A stretch of DNA of 22,528 nucleotides. Origin: a virus. The position numbers and the translations under genes were made by a program. Position 1 is the first letter of the stretch, and each line of letters starts with the position of its first letter. The stretch is taken from IMG/VR virus record IMGVR_UViG_3300027714_000136, positions 1 to 22,528 of that record, one strand, 5' to 3'. This document shows positions 1 to 8,574 of this stretch, one piece after another. The notes below the pieces were generated by a model. It was not told the origin of the DNA. It did no database searches and saw only the letters and a list, made by a program, of their open reading frames with translations.

Positions 1-200
1 TAGCTCCAAGAGATGCAAGTGGGAAGTTTATGAAGCGTAAGACAATAACATTTTTAATAGCTAGAAAAATAGGACGCTTTGGAATACAAGGAATAAGTTT
101 CTTTCAAAAGCCTTTAGGTCTTGGATTGAAACAGTTTGGGAAAGACTTACTAGGAAGCGTAAAAGAAGACATAATTAATAGTATAACAACGATAAAATAA
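1..200 (+). CDS. C-terminal end of a virion protein, possibly tail-completion (partial)
   Basis: An open frame enters the window, reads from base 3 and stops with TAA at 198-200, giving the last 65 residues of a protein whose start lies upstream. The segment is basic and hydrophobic, with a stretch reading TFLIARKIGRFGIQGISFF. In Bacteroidota phages this kind of tail end occurs in small neck or tail-completion proteins (HK97 gp10-like), which would suit its place just before tail genes, but this is inference from recall. The stop codon overlaps the next ATG by one base (TAATG), so translation of the two genes is probably coupled. An internal ATG at 30 could start a very short product, but the frame is open to the window edge, so truncation by the window is the simpler reading. 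Confidence 0.55.
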   Translation, partial: APRDASGKFMKRKTITFLIARKIGRFGIQGISFFQKPLGLGLKQFGKDLLGSVKEDIINSITTIK

Positions 201-1618
201 TGGCATTAACAATAGAACAGCACCCTTTATACACACTTAATCCTGTAGGGCAGGAAGTAATATTTACAGTCTTAGACGCTGTTACAGTAAGTGCTAAATT
301 TAATGTCAAGTATGTAGCTGAAGTTCACATAAGTACAGTAGACATTAACTTAAATACTTCTACAGCTATAGGTACATTCAAGACTACACCAAATAATGCA
401 GGAGCAGGTATGTTTGACTTCAGTCCAATAGCAGAAAGCTTTGTTAGTCCTGATAACTTAGCAGCTTTAGGAAGTGAATACAAAGGTGCAGCAACTTCAA
501 CTATTCTCCCTAATCCTTTACACTTAGTAGACAAGTATTCTCTTAATGATAATGTAGTAAGATACTTGAAAATAAGATTTACAATAGAAGGTTCAGATAC
601 GGCAACAGGAATAGTAGCACCAATATCAGGAGAAGAAGAAGACTCTAGTCAATATACATTATTTAATGGTTATTTAAAATATACTGATTTATTAATTAGA
701 GATGTAGATGGAAACTTTGGATTTAATACAAGTATTTTTAACTTAAATGAATCTGTAACACCCCCATTTCCTCCTCAAGGAAAATATTTAACAAATGCCC
801 CTCTATCTCAATATGCAAATGACAAAGACTACGGAACAATTTCATTCATTTCAACAGAAACAGGTACAGATGGTATACTAAATAGAATGAAAGTGATATA
901 TTACAACAGTGCAGGAACAGAAATAGGTACTGAAGATGACATACCTAATACTGATGCAAACGGAGGTTATACAACATTCACAAATGCAACTAAAAATCAA
1001 TTAATTCATTTTGGATGCTTTCCTGCGAATCTTAGGAATTGGGGTTCAAATTTTGCAACTAACCTTGCATTAGGAACACTTGCTTATTATGAAGTATATG
1101 CAGAAAATACAGCAGGAAATAGAATAACTGATATATTAAAAATAAATTTACTATGCCCAACGCTTAAAGGATTTGAGCCTATTAGACTTACTTGGCTGAA
1201 TCAATGGGGGGTTTGGGATTACTACACTTTTACTATGAAGTCTACTAAGACTATCTCAACTAAAGGAAGTACATACCAACAATTAGAAGGAACTTGGAAT
1301 GATAAACTTTACAGTCCTAGTGGTTACAGAGGTGGTAAGAAAGCGTTTAGAGTTAATGCTACTGAAAAGATAAGTATGAATACAGACTTTGTAAATGAAT
1401 CTGAAGCAGAGTGGTTTGAAGAATTAATTAATAGTCCTGAAGTTTACATCCTAGAAGGTTATCAAACAGACCCTACTTTTTCTTCACTTAATACCTATGT
1501 AACGCCTGCAAGACTTACAACCTCTAACTATACTAGAAAGACTGTAGCAAACGATAAGCTAATTCAGTACACTTTTGAAGTTGAAAAGAGTAAGACACTT
1601 AGAACACAATCAGTATAA
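200..1618 (+). CDS. Virion protein, probable tail-tip/distal-tail-like protein
   Basis: This is a 472-residue protein without signal peptide or clear membrane segment, rich in Thr, Asn and beta-forming residues as expected for a phage structural protein. Its C-terminal 100 residues (a Trp-Phe-Glu-Glu-Leu helix, a Pro-Glu-Val-Tyr strand, then Asn-Asp-Lys-Leu-Ile-Gln-Tyr) resemble a region common in uncharacterised Bacteroidota phage structural proteins. It is followed, with a one-base overlap, by the 910-residue tail protein and then the tape measure gene. A role in the tail tip or distal tail is therefore inferred from position. No catalytic motif was recognised. The start at 200 overlaps the previous stop (TAATG). 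The exact position in the virion cannot be read from the sequence. Confidence 0.7.
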   Translation: MALTIEQHPLYTLNPVGQEVIFTVLDAVTVSAKFNVKYVAEVHISTVDINLNTSTAIGTFKTTPNNAGAGMFDFSPIAESFVSPDNLAALGSEYKGAATSTILPNPLHLVDKYSLNDNVVRYLKIRFTIEGSDTATGIVAPISGEEEDSSQYTLFNGYLKYTDLLIRDVDGNFGFNTSIFNLNESVTPPFPPQGKYLTNAPLSQYANDKDYGTISFISTETGTDGILNRMKVIYYNSAGTEIGTEDDIPNTDANGGYTTFTNATKNQLIHFGCFPANLRNWGSNFATNLALGTLAYYEVYAENTAGNRITDILKINLLCPTLKGFEPIRLTWLNQWGVWDYYTFTMKSTKTISTKGSTYQQLEGTWNDKLYSPSGYRGGKKAFRVNATEKISMNTDFVNESEAEWFEELINSPEVYILEGYQTDPTFSSLNTYVTPARLTTSNYTRKTVANDKLIQYTFEVEKSKTLRTQSV

Positions 1619-4350
1619 TGAGCGTACAACTAATACTATATCCTCAAAGTTATGGAGGACAATTTAATACTATTTCTAGTTCTCCGTCTGAAGCTGTAGT
1701 AAATGGAATCTCTTTCATTAATCTAAATAGCTCAAATACTTATACGAGTACGGCTTCAAATCCTTACTTAGACACAGTAACGAACGAACCTGCTAGTATA
1801 ATTAATACTTGGTATAGGTTTAGAAAAGGTTCACTAGCTTATCCTACTGTATCTTTAGGAGATGTAACTTTAGTAGGGGATTCTAGTGAGATATCAGGAA
1901 TATATCAGACTATTTCAAGCCTTACAATAGGTTCTCAATACACTATAACTATAAATATACCTACAGCAGTAGTTGGTGGTTTTGTTGGCGTAAGGGTTTA
2001 TTCAGGAACTACTTTACAGACTTCAACTTCTTATAGTTCAAATGTAACACAAATAAGTAAGTCGTTCTTTGCAGCTGCTACTGAATTAACTGTAATGATT
2101 AGTTACTATAATGCAACATCTACAAACCTTACTATTTCAAACATATCAACTCAACCTGTAATTGGTGCTATTCCTTCAGGAGATACTAGCATACTAGACA
2201 ACGGACAAGTTATCTTAGACTTGTATGAAGATGAAGACTTACCCTTGACACTTAGTGTAGATAACTTTAAGAATGTAGCGGAGAAAGTACAGAGTTATTC
2301 TAAGTCTTTTAATCTTCCTGCAACAAAAAGAAACAATAAGATATTTGACCAAGTCTTTGAATTAACAAGGTCAGATGACGGAGTTATATTTAACGTATAT
2401 AAGAAGACTAAGTGTGTTTTAAAGCAAGACGGCTTTATTCTATTTGAAGGATATTTAAGGCTTTTAGACGTTACCGATAAGAACGCAGAGATTAGCTACA
2501 ATGTTAATCTATATTCTGAAGTAATAGCTTTAGCAGACTTCTTAAAAGACTCAGACTTTAGGGACTTAGACTTTACAGAATTAACTCACGATTACAATAA
2601 GACACAAATCAAATACAGTTGGAATGACGGAACACCAACTCAGAATACCCCTATTACTTGGACTAATGCAAATACATCAGGTTTTAGAACGGACTTTAGT
2701 ACAGTAAAATATCCTTTTGTAAATTGGAATAATTCATTTATAGTAGCAGCATCAGGTGGAACACCAACAGCAGGTAATCCTCAACTACCTAACTTAGAAA
2801 GTGCTTTCAGACCTTGGATTAATATCAAGTATATTATTGACAGAATATTTGAAGTAACTCCTTTTACATACGAGTCTACTTTGTTTGATTCAACAGACTT
2901 CAAGAAGCTTTATATGGACTTTAATTGGGGTGCTGACAATACACCTAGTGTTGTAGACGTTACTAGTTTCTTAGGACAATGGGCAAAACAAGTTGGAACT
3001 TCTATATTCCCATCTGTAAATGCAGGAACATCTCTTACTAATCTTGAAGTGTATTTTGACCCTTATTTTCCTAGTTTACAACCTACTAACTACGATACAG
3101 TAACGCAAAAAATAACAGCAACTGTAGACGGAGAACAGTATAATATATCAGGACATTATAAGATAGAAAATACTTCAGCAACAGACACTATTGTGGTTGA
3201 TTGCCAATGGACACATAATTCTACAGGGCTTTCTGTATCTCAATTAACTTTAGCTCCTTTAAGTTTTCAGAAATTCAACTTTAACTTTGATAGAACTCTA
3301 CTAAGTGGAGATACTCTTGAAGCTCAATTTAAAAGAAATGACCCTTTAAGTACAGCAACAATTAGACAGTTAGAAAGTAATGTTTTACCATCAGCAAATG
3401 TTGTGTTTAATTCTAGCGTTAAAGCTATAACTTCAAATACTTTCTTGCAAACATTAAGAGGAGAAACAGGACAATGGGAATTTATTAAGGGTATTCTTAC
3501 TATGTTCAATTTAGTAACTATGCCTGATAAAGATAATCCTAATCACATTAATATAGAAACATATTCAGATGTATTCATAACAAGTACTGACAGTACGGAA
3601 TTAAATTGGACTGAGAAGGTAGACGTTTCAGAAATGAAATTAACACCTTTAGCTGACTTGAATAAAAATACTATCTTCAAGTTTGTAGAAGATGAAGATG
3701 ACTTTGCTTTTACTAATTATAAGAATCAAGTTGGAGGACACTTATACGGAAGTAAAAAGTATGACGCAGGTAATGAATTTAACATACTAGAAGGAACTGA
3801 CGAGGTTATCGCAGAGCCTTTCGCAGCTACAGTTATAAAGGCTTTGAGACTTCCTAACTATCCTTCTTTTATAACTCCTGCTATCTACGCTTACAACTCT
3901 GAAGATAATAGTTCAGAAGGTTTTGAAAACAGCCCTAGAATTATGTATAACAATGGAAAACAATCTACAGGGATTTCTTATTATATACCTCCACAAAATG
4001 GGTTGAGTAGTGAGAACCAAACGGAGTACTTAAATTTTAGTCATATAAAAGACGGGGGTTCGGTTGTAGCAGATTATACAGACTTCCATTTTGGAGAATG
4101 CCAACTATTAACAGGTGCAGGAACAGGAACATTGAATAACCTATTTAACTTATATTGGCTACCTTACTATTCAGAACTTTACAATCCAAATACTAGGATA
4201 ATGACTATAAAAGTAAACCTTAGTCCTTCTGATATATCAGAATTTAAGTTTAATGATACTGTATTCATAAAGAACAGAATTTTCAGAGTTAATAAAATAG
4301 ACTACAAACCAAACGATTTAGCAACCGTTGAATTTATACTTATACCATAA
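1618..4350 (+). CDS. Large tail protein, probable baseplate hub/tail-tip protein with an N-terminal carbohydrate-binding-like domain
   Basis: This is a 910-residue protein. Residues of about 40-185 look like a beta-sandwich of the carbohydrate-binding type: Thr/Ser-rich alternating strands, including SLTIGSQYTITINI. From about 195 onward comes a conserved-looking core with LDLYEDEDLPLTLSVDNF and SYSKSFNLPATKRNNKIFDQ. This pattern, a short acidic start followed by 'S(K/Q)SF.(L/I)PA(T/S)K.N..IF', is seen in large tail proteins of many Bacteroidota phages. The C-terminus (about 860-910) ends in beta-rich segments. The gene sits between a probable tail-tip protein and the tape measure gene, overlapping its upstream neighbour by one base. 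The hub role is inference; a virion tail component is well supported by context. Confidence 0.72.
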   Translation: MSVQLILYPQSYGGQFNTISSSPSEAVVNGISFINLNSSNTYTSTASNPYLDTVTNEPASIINTWYRFRKGSLAYPTVSLGDVTLVGDSSEISGIYQTISSLTIGSQYTITINIPTAVVGGFVGVRVYSGTTLQTSTSYSSNVTQISKSFFAAATELTVMISYYNATSTNLTISNISTQPVIGAIPSGDTSILDNGQVILDLYEDEDLPLTLSVDNFKNVAEKVQSYSKSFNLPATKRNNKIFDQVFELTRSDDGVIFNVYKKTKCVLKQDGFILFEGYLRLLDVTDKNAEISYNVNLYSEVIALADFLKDSDFRDLDFTELTHDYNKTQIKYSWNDGTPTQNTPITWTNANTSGFRTDFSTVKYPFVNWNNSFIVAASGGTPTAGNPQLPNLESAFRPWINIKYIIDRIFEVTPFTYESTLFDSTDFKKLYMDFNWGADNTPSVVDVTSFLGQWAKQVGTSIFPSVNAGTSLTNLEVYFDPYFPSLQPTNYDTVTQKITATVDGEQYNISGHYKIENTSATDTIVVDCQWTHNSTGLSVSQLTLAPLSFQKFNFNFDRTLLSGDTLEAQFKRNDPLSTATIRQLESNVLPSANVVFNSSVKAITSNTFLQTLRGETGQWEFIKGILTMFNLVTMPDKDNPNHINIETYSDVFITSTDSTELNWTEKVDVSEMKLTPLADLNKNTIFKFVEDEDDFAFTNYKNQVGGHLYGSKKYDAGNEFNILEGTDEVIAEPFAATVIKALRLPNYPSFITPAIYAYNSEDNSSEGFENSPRIMYNNGKQSTGISYYIPPQNGLSSENQTEYLNFSHIKDGGSVVADYTDFHFGECQLLTGAGTGTLNNLFNLYWLPYYSELYNPNTRIMTIKVNLSPSDISEFKFNDTVFIKNRIFRVNKIDYKPNDLATVEFILIP

Positions 4351-4571
4351 TGCCTGAAATTACATACGAAATACCATACTTAAACGGAATGACAGTTAAA
4401 CCTGTATCAGTTTCAGGACTAGGAGTAGTTACCTTTACAGACGGAACTAATGACGTTACTCCTAATCAGTTACAATGTGAAACTTACGGATATACATACA
4501 ATAGGGCATCAGGAACTTGTTCGGTGTTCAGATACAGCACAAACTTAAACAGAAGCTTTGAAACTAGCTAA
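4350..4571 (+). CDS. Small virion-module protein of unknown function
   Basis: A 73-residue protein starts on an ATG that overlaps the stop of the large tail protein (TAATG). It has a short N-terminal beta-rich part with a Thr-Asp-Gly-Thr-Asn turn, and two cysteines (Cys43 and Cys57) flanking a tyrosine-rich stretch. There is no membrane segment or recognised family. The tight coupling to the tail protein and the tape measure gene 17 nt downstream suggest a small tail or tail-assembly component. The position, between the tail hub and the tape measure, is where tail-assembly chaperones can occur in other phages, but nothing in the sequence identifies it as one, and no slippery site was found at the junction. 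Confidence 0.6.
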   Translation: MPEITYEIPYLNGMTVKPVSVSGLGVVTFTDGTNDVTPNQLQCETYGYTYNRASGTCSVFRYSTNLNRSFETS

Positions 4572-4588
4572 AACAAAAAAATAAAACT

Positions 4589-6124
4589 ATGGCAAAGGAA
4601 GTATTAGAAATGGAGGTTAAGTCCAATATTGGCGAGGTTGCAAAAGATACTGAGAAACTAACTACGGCATCAGGTAAAGCTCAAAAAGGTGTTGGAGGAA
4701 TCGGTAAAGCATTTAAAGGAATGGGTACGGCTATTAAAGCAGCAGGAATAGGACTTGTTGTAGCTTTACTTGCTAAACTTATGGAAGTCTTTAGTAAGAA
4801 TCAAAAAGTATTAGATACATTTAATACAGCTATGACTGCTTTGAGTATAGCCTTCAATGACTTGTTTGGTTTTATTGAAAATAATATAGGAACAGTAGTG
4901 GATTATTTCAAAGCACTATTTGAAGACCCAAGCGTAAAGATTAAAGAGTTGGGAACGGCTATTAAAGATGGATTAGTAGTTAGGTTTAATGAGTTCTTAG
5001 AAGTCTTAGGTTTAGTCGGTAAAGCGTTTGGTCAATTAATTGATGGAAAGTTTAGTAAAGCCTTTGATACTATTAAAGAGGCAGGAGTTCAAGTTGTAGA
5101 CGTATATACAGGTGTAGATGATAGCTTTGAGAAAGTTACTGAAACTATTAAAGGATATGTTACTGAAACACTTAAACAAGCAGACGCAATTACTCAAACA
5201 GCAAAGGCAGCAGGTAGAGCCGAAGTAGAGTTTGCGAGATTAAACGCTAAGTATTTAAAAGATGCTGAAATTCAAAGACAAATAAGAGATGACGAAACTA
5301 AGACATTTGAAGAAAGAATAGAAGCAAATAATAAACTTAGTAAAGTATTAGATGAACAAGCTAAAGACCAAGCGAAACAAGTACAAGTAAAAATAGATAA
5401 TGCACAGGCACAGTTTAACATAAACAAAAGTGAAGAAAACTTCCTTGAATTAGGAAGGGCGAAAAACGAAATGCTTGAACTAGAAGAAACTATTACAGGT
5501 CAGTTGTCAGAACAAAAGACAAATCAGGTAAGTCTTGAAAAGGAATTACTAGAAACTCAAAAAGAAGTAAGAGCTGAAGGGCTTACAGGATTAGAACTTG
5601 AATTGCAAGATTTACAAGACGCTTATGACTTAAAACTAGAAATGGCTAGAAAGTCAGGAATGGAAACAACAGCTATTACTAAGCAATTTGAGAAACAAAA
5701 GACAGAAGTAGTACAAGAGAATATGAATGCTCAGTTAGAAGCGTTCTCAGGACTTGCAGGAGCTTTAAGTGCATTAGCAGGGGATAACAAAGCATTAGCA
5801 GTAGCGTCAGCAGTTATTGATACTTACGTAGGTGCGAATAAAGCATTTGCTCAAGGTGGTACTTTAGGATTTGTAACAGGAGCAGCCGTAATTGCAGCAG
5901 GTTTAAATAATGTTAGAACTATTATGGCAACAGATGTTCCTGATAGTGGAGGAGGAGGAGGTTCAGTTGCAGCACCAAGTACACCTGCACCTCAAATGAT
6001 GTCAGGAGCTTTTGATATATCAGGAGGAGTAGCACCTGAAGCAACTAAAGCGTTTGTTGTTACTGATGAAATGACAAACAGTCAAAACCAATTAGCAAAT
6101 ATAAGAAGAAGAGCAACAATCTAA
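4589..6124 (+). CDS. Tape measure protein
   Basis: This is a 511-residue protein with the usual tape-measure layout. The N-terminal stretch is rich in Gly, Lys and Ala. It is followed by a hydrophobic helix around residues 47-66 (GTAIKAAGIGLVVALLAKLM) and further amphipathic hydrophobic segments to about 180. A long charged coiled coil occupies about 210-385 (runs of Glu, Lys, Gln and Leu). A second Ala/Gly-rich hydrophobic region follows at 385-450. The last part holds a Gly run and a tail reading NSQNQLANIRRRATI, a type of ending often seen in tape measure proteins of Bacteroidota phages. It would set tail length and help DNA entry; about 511 residues would suit a fairly short siphophage-type tail. 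The start is preceded by an A-rich leader without a Shine-Dalgarno sequence. Confidence 0.82.
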   Translation: MAKEVLEMEVKSNIGEVAKDTEKLTTASGKAQKGVGGIGKAFKGMGTAIKAAGIGLVVALLAKLMEVFSKNQKVLDTFNTAMTALSIAFNDLFGFIENNIGTVVDYFKALFEDPSVKIKELGTAIKDGLVVRFNEFLEVLGLVGKAFGQLIDGKFSKAFDTIKEAGVQVVDVYTGVDDSFEKVTETIKGYVTETLKQADAITQTAKAAGRAEVEFARLNAKYLKDAEIQRQIRDDETKTFEERIEANNKLSKVLDEQAKDQAKQVQVKIDNAQAQFNINKSEENFLELGRAKNEMLELEETITGQLSEQKTNQVSLEKELLETQKEVRAEGLTGLELELQDLQDAYDLKLEMARKSGMETTAITKQFEKQKTEVVQENMNAQLEAFSGLAGALSALAGDNKALAVASAVIDTYVGANKAFAQGGTLGFVTGAAVIAAGLNNVRTIMATDVPDSGGGGGSVAAPSTPAPQMMSGAFDISGGVAPEATKAFVVTDEMTNSQNQLANIRRRATI

Positions 6125-6146
6125 AATCAAATAAACTAACTAAAAA

Positions 6147-6157
6147 TCTATTATATA
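6147..6157 (+). promoter_or_regulatory. TCTATTATATA intergenic element, copy 1
   Basis: Exact 11-bp copy of an element found in three intergenic gaps of the virion module (also 6887-6897 and 9244-9254). It ends two bases before the ATG of the prohead protease gene. It does not match the TAnnTTTG Bacteroidota -7 box. Its promoter role is inferred mainly from copy 3, which follows a terminator; this copy is so close to the ATG that it could instead affect translation. Confidence 0.35.
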
Positions 6158-6159
6158 CT

Positions 6160-6882
6160 ATGCCTTGCGAAAAATGTGAAAACGGAAAATATAAATGGGG
6201 AAAGACAGGAAGCTGTAAGTATGACTCAGTTGCTGAATGTGAAGCTGACAATAAAGACTATTACGAAGATATGAAAGAAACTAAAATTGTAGAATTAGTA
6301 ATTGCAGACGATAGTCAAGAACTTGCAATAGACGCTATCAGTCTAGTAACGAGTCCTGCAATAGAGCAAGACTTTGTATTCTTTGGTAAAGAAAAGAACA
6401 ACTTAACTTTCGCTAAAGTAGATGAAGAAAAGAGAATGCTAGTTAGTCCTGCTTTGATTCCTAACAAGCAAATCTTTAGACACGACCCAAACACAGACTC
6501 AGATTACTATGTATATTTTAGTCCTGATACAGTTAGGAAAGCATCTGAGCTTTATTTAAAACATAACAATCATCACAAAGCAACATACCAACATCAAGAC
6601 AGAGTTTCAGGCGTTCTAACAGTTGAATCTTGGATTAAGGAAGGAGATAGTGATAAGTCCAAGTTATACGGCTACGACTTACCTAATGGTACTTGGTTCG
6701 TTAAGATGAAGATTGAGAATGACGAGCTTTGGGAAAAGATAAAAGATGGAGAACTTAAAGGTCTTTCAATAGAAGGCTACTTTACAGATAGAATGGAAGC
6801 TATGTCAGAAAAGCAACCAACTAATGAAGAAATACTAGAAGCACTTAATGAAATAATAAAGGAAAACCAAACAGAACAATAA
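6160..6882 (+). CDS. XkdF-like prohead protease with an N-terminal four-cysteine motif
   Basis: This is a 240-residue protein. Residues 1-30 carry four cysteines (Cys3, Cys6, Cys19, Cys27) around KYKWGKTGSC, which looks like a small zinc-ribbon-type unit. From about 42 the sequence fits the XkdF/phage prohead protease group: an IDAISLVTSPAIEQDF strand-turn, a histidine near 145 in YQHQDRVSGVLTVES, and a serine near 202 in LKGLSIEGYF. In HK97-family prohead proteases a histidine and a serine in this kind of setting form the active site; that assignment here is inference. The gene lies directly before the scaffold-like and major capsid genes, as expected for the enzyme that matures the capsid. 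It follows the tape measure gene after a 35-nt gap. Confidence 0.78.
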   Translation: MPCEKCENGKYKWGKTGSCKYDSVAECEADNKDYYEDMKETKIVELVIADDSQELAIDAISLVTSPAIEQDFVFFGKEKNNLTFAKVDEEKRMLVSPALIPNKQIFRHDPNTDSDYYVYFSPDTVRKASELYLKHNNHHKATYQHQDRVSGVLTVESWIKEGDSDKSKLYGYDLPNGTWFVKMKIENDELWEKIKDGELKGLSIEGYFTDRMEAMSEKQPTNEEILEALNEIIKENQTEQ

Positions 6883-6886
6883 CTAT

Positions 6887-6897
6887 TCTATTATATA
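6887..6897 (+). promoter_or_regulatory. TCTATTATATA intergenic element, copy 2
   Basis: Second exact copy of the 11-bp element, in the 35-nt gap before the scaffold-like gene and 20 nt before its ATG. Here it sits in a near-palindrome, TTCTATTATATAACAGAA, centred on TTATATAA with one mismatched pair. That could mean a bound protein dimer rather than, or as well as, a promoter. Confidence 0.38.
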
Positions 6898-6917
6898 ACA
6901 GAACTTAAAACAAAACT

Positions 6918-7571
6918 ATGGATTTAAAAAATCAAATATTAGTAGCACTTGGTCTTGATAAAGGCGAAGATGTAACAATGGCTTATCAAGCAAAGTCAGA
7001 AGACGGAACTATTTTCGTTTCAACAGCTGAAGAATTAGAAGCAGGAGTTGATATTTCTGTTTTAACTGAAGATGGAACGACAATTTTATTACCTGTTGGA
7101 ACTTACAAGACAGATACAGGTGTATCTTTCAGAGTAGAGGAAGAAGGTATCGTTGCTGAAGTAATTGAGTCTGAAACTGAAGAAGAAGTAGTTGAAGAAG
7201 AAATGGAATTAGCTGAAGAAGCTGATGTAGCTGATTGGGCAGGTATGGAAAAGCGAATTGAAAATCTCGAAATAGCGGTCAGTAAGCTAAAAGAAGATAA
7301 AGACGGAGGAGATGATGAGGTTGAAGAAATGGCTGAAGAAGTTGTTGCACCTTCTACTAATCCTAAATCTATTAAGACTACAGAAGTAGTTGAGTTCGCA
7401 GAATTAAAAGCAGAAAACGAAAGACTAAAGACTGAATTAGCAGAATCTCCTGCATCAGCTCCTTTAGATACAAATAAATTTAGTTCAGAAGCTACTAAGG
7501 TTTCTTTATCTAAAAGAGAAATATCAAAAATGACAAAAAGGGAACAATACCTTTATAATTTATATAACTAA
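6918..7571 (+). CDS. Probable capsid scaffold protein
   Basis: This is a 217-residue, strongly acidic protein. Its middle part (about 75-135) is dominated by Glu, Val and Ala. A predicted short coiled coil (MEKRIENLEIAVSKLKEDK) lies at about 110-128, with a second heptad-like stretch at about 159-175. The C-terminus turns basic (about 190-217, SKREISKMTKREQYLYNLYN). An acidic, helical protein with a basic capsid-binding end, lying between the protease and the major capsid gene, is the usual picture of a scaffold. Identification therefore rests on composition and position, not on a recognised family. The A-rich leader before the ATG is shared with the neighbouring genes. Confidence 0.68.
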   Translation: MDLKNQILVALGLDKGEDVTMAYQAKSEDGTIFVSTAEELEAGVDISVLTEDGTTILLPVGTYKTDTGVSFRVEEEGIVAEVIESETEEEVVEEEMELAEEADVADWAGMEKRIENLEIAVSKLKEDKDGGDDEVEEMAEEVVAPSTNPKSIKTTEVVEFAELKAENERLKTELAESPASAPLDTNKFSSEATKVSLSKREISKMTKREQYLYNLYN

Positions 7572-7594
7572 AATAACTAAAAACAAAAAAAATT

Positions 7595-8509
7595 ATGGCT
7601 TTAGCAGTAACATCAAATTACGCAGGGAAGGCAGCTGGTTTCTACATCAGTCAAGCACTTCGTTCAGCAAACTCTATGGAGTTTCTAACAATGATAGAAA
7701 ATATCAAATATAAAAGTAACATTCAAAAAATGTCGGCTGCTTCAATGGTTCAGGACGCAACTTGTGATGTGAATTTAGCAGGAACTCTTACAATGACTGA
7801 GGCTGTATTAGAGCCAAAAAATCTGATGATACAGAGTGATTTATGTAAGCAAACTCTTTTGAGCAGCTTTGAAGCTTTACAAATGAGAGCAGGAGCAGGA
7901 GCACCACCACCACCATCTTTCAATGACTATGTAATTTCTTATATGGGAGAAACTATTGCTAATGCAACAGAAACTTCTATTTGGGGTGGAAATAACGCAA
8001 CAGCAGGAGAATTTACAGGATTTGTAACAGGAGGAGCAGTAGGTAGATTAGTACAAGCAGGTAATACTGTAGTTGATGTAGCTAATGTAGGTGCAGCTTA
8101 CTCAGCAGCAAACATTATTGAGAACTTACAAAACTGTACAGCAGCTATCCCTACACCAGTTTACACAAAAGAAGACCTTTACATCTATATGAGTCCTAAG
8201 TCTTACAGATTATACATTTCAGCTATCTCTACTTTAGGATATGTGAATGCTTACTCTATGAATGGAGACTATGATGCAGTATTTGAAGGAATCAAAATTG
8301 CAGTTTGTAATGGAATGACTAACGATACTTTAGTAGCAGCAGAAAGAAGCAACTTATTCTTCGGAACTGACTTGTTAAGCGACCAAACTTCAAGAATTGA
8401 CCTTTTAGATATGTCTACATTAGACGGTTCAGATAATATTCGTTTATTAGCTCGTTACAGTGGAGGTGTTCAAGTAGGTATTGGAGCTGACGTTGTACTT
8501 GTATCGTAA
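7595..8509 (+). CDS. Major capsid protein
   Basis: This is a 304-residue protein directly after the protease and scaffold-like genes, in the place of the HK97-fold major capsid protein and of typical size after processing. The N-terminal 45 residues are helical. A Gly/Pro-rich loop occurs at about 100-110 (AGAGAPPPPS), followed by an 'IANATETSIWGGNNATAGEFTG' type segment (about 130-150) that recalls the spine-helix and loop region of Bacteroidota phage capsid proteins. The C-terminus ends in short strands (ARYSGGVQVGIGADVVLVS). Codon use is cleaner and richer in preferred codons than in the early genes, as expected for a highly made protein. It is followed by a GC-rich hairpin at 8527-8554. 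Confidence 0.83.
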   Translation: MALAVTSNYAGKAAGFYISQALRSANSMEFLTMIENIKYKSNIQKMSAASMVQDATCDVNLAGTLTMTEAVLEPKNLMIQSDLCKQTLLSSFEALQMRAGAGAPPPPSFNDYVISYMGETIANATETSIWGGNNATAGEFTGFVTGGAVGRLVQAGNTVVDVANVGAAYSAANIIENLQNCTAAIPTPVYTKEDLYIYMSPKSYRLYISAISTLGYVNAYSMNGDYDAVFEGIKIAVCNGMTNDTLVAAERSNLFFGTDLLSDQTSRIDLLDMSTLDGSDNIRLLARYSGGVQVGIGADVVLVS

Positions 8510-8526
8510 TTAAATAAATAATACGG

Positions 8527-8554
8527 AAGGAGGGGGTAAAACCTCTCCTCCCTT
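8527..8554 (+). other. GC-rich RNA hairpin downstream of the capsid gene
   Basis: In the 65-nt gap after the capsid gene, AAGGAGGGGG (8527-8536) can pair with the CT-rich arm at 8542-8554: A27-T54, A28-T53, G29-C52, G30-C51, one bulged C, then A31-T49, G32-C48, G33-C47, a G-T wobble and further G-C pairing, with a TAAAA-type loop. It is unusually GC-rich for this genome. No U tract follows, so it is better read as a 3' stabilising or attenuating structure than as an intrinsic terminator. Confidence 0.6.
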
Positions 8555-8574
8555 AACCTAATAAAAAACACACA

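Noticed and set aside
325-534. Antisense open frame of 69 codons; similar antisense frames at 3324-3509, 15827-16072, 16205-16387, 17574-17816, 18603-18848, 20068-20298 and 20945-21295
   Set aside because: All lie inside well-supported + strand genes, have no recognisable motifs, and there are no gaps or promoter signals for them on the other strand.
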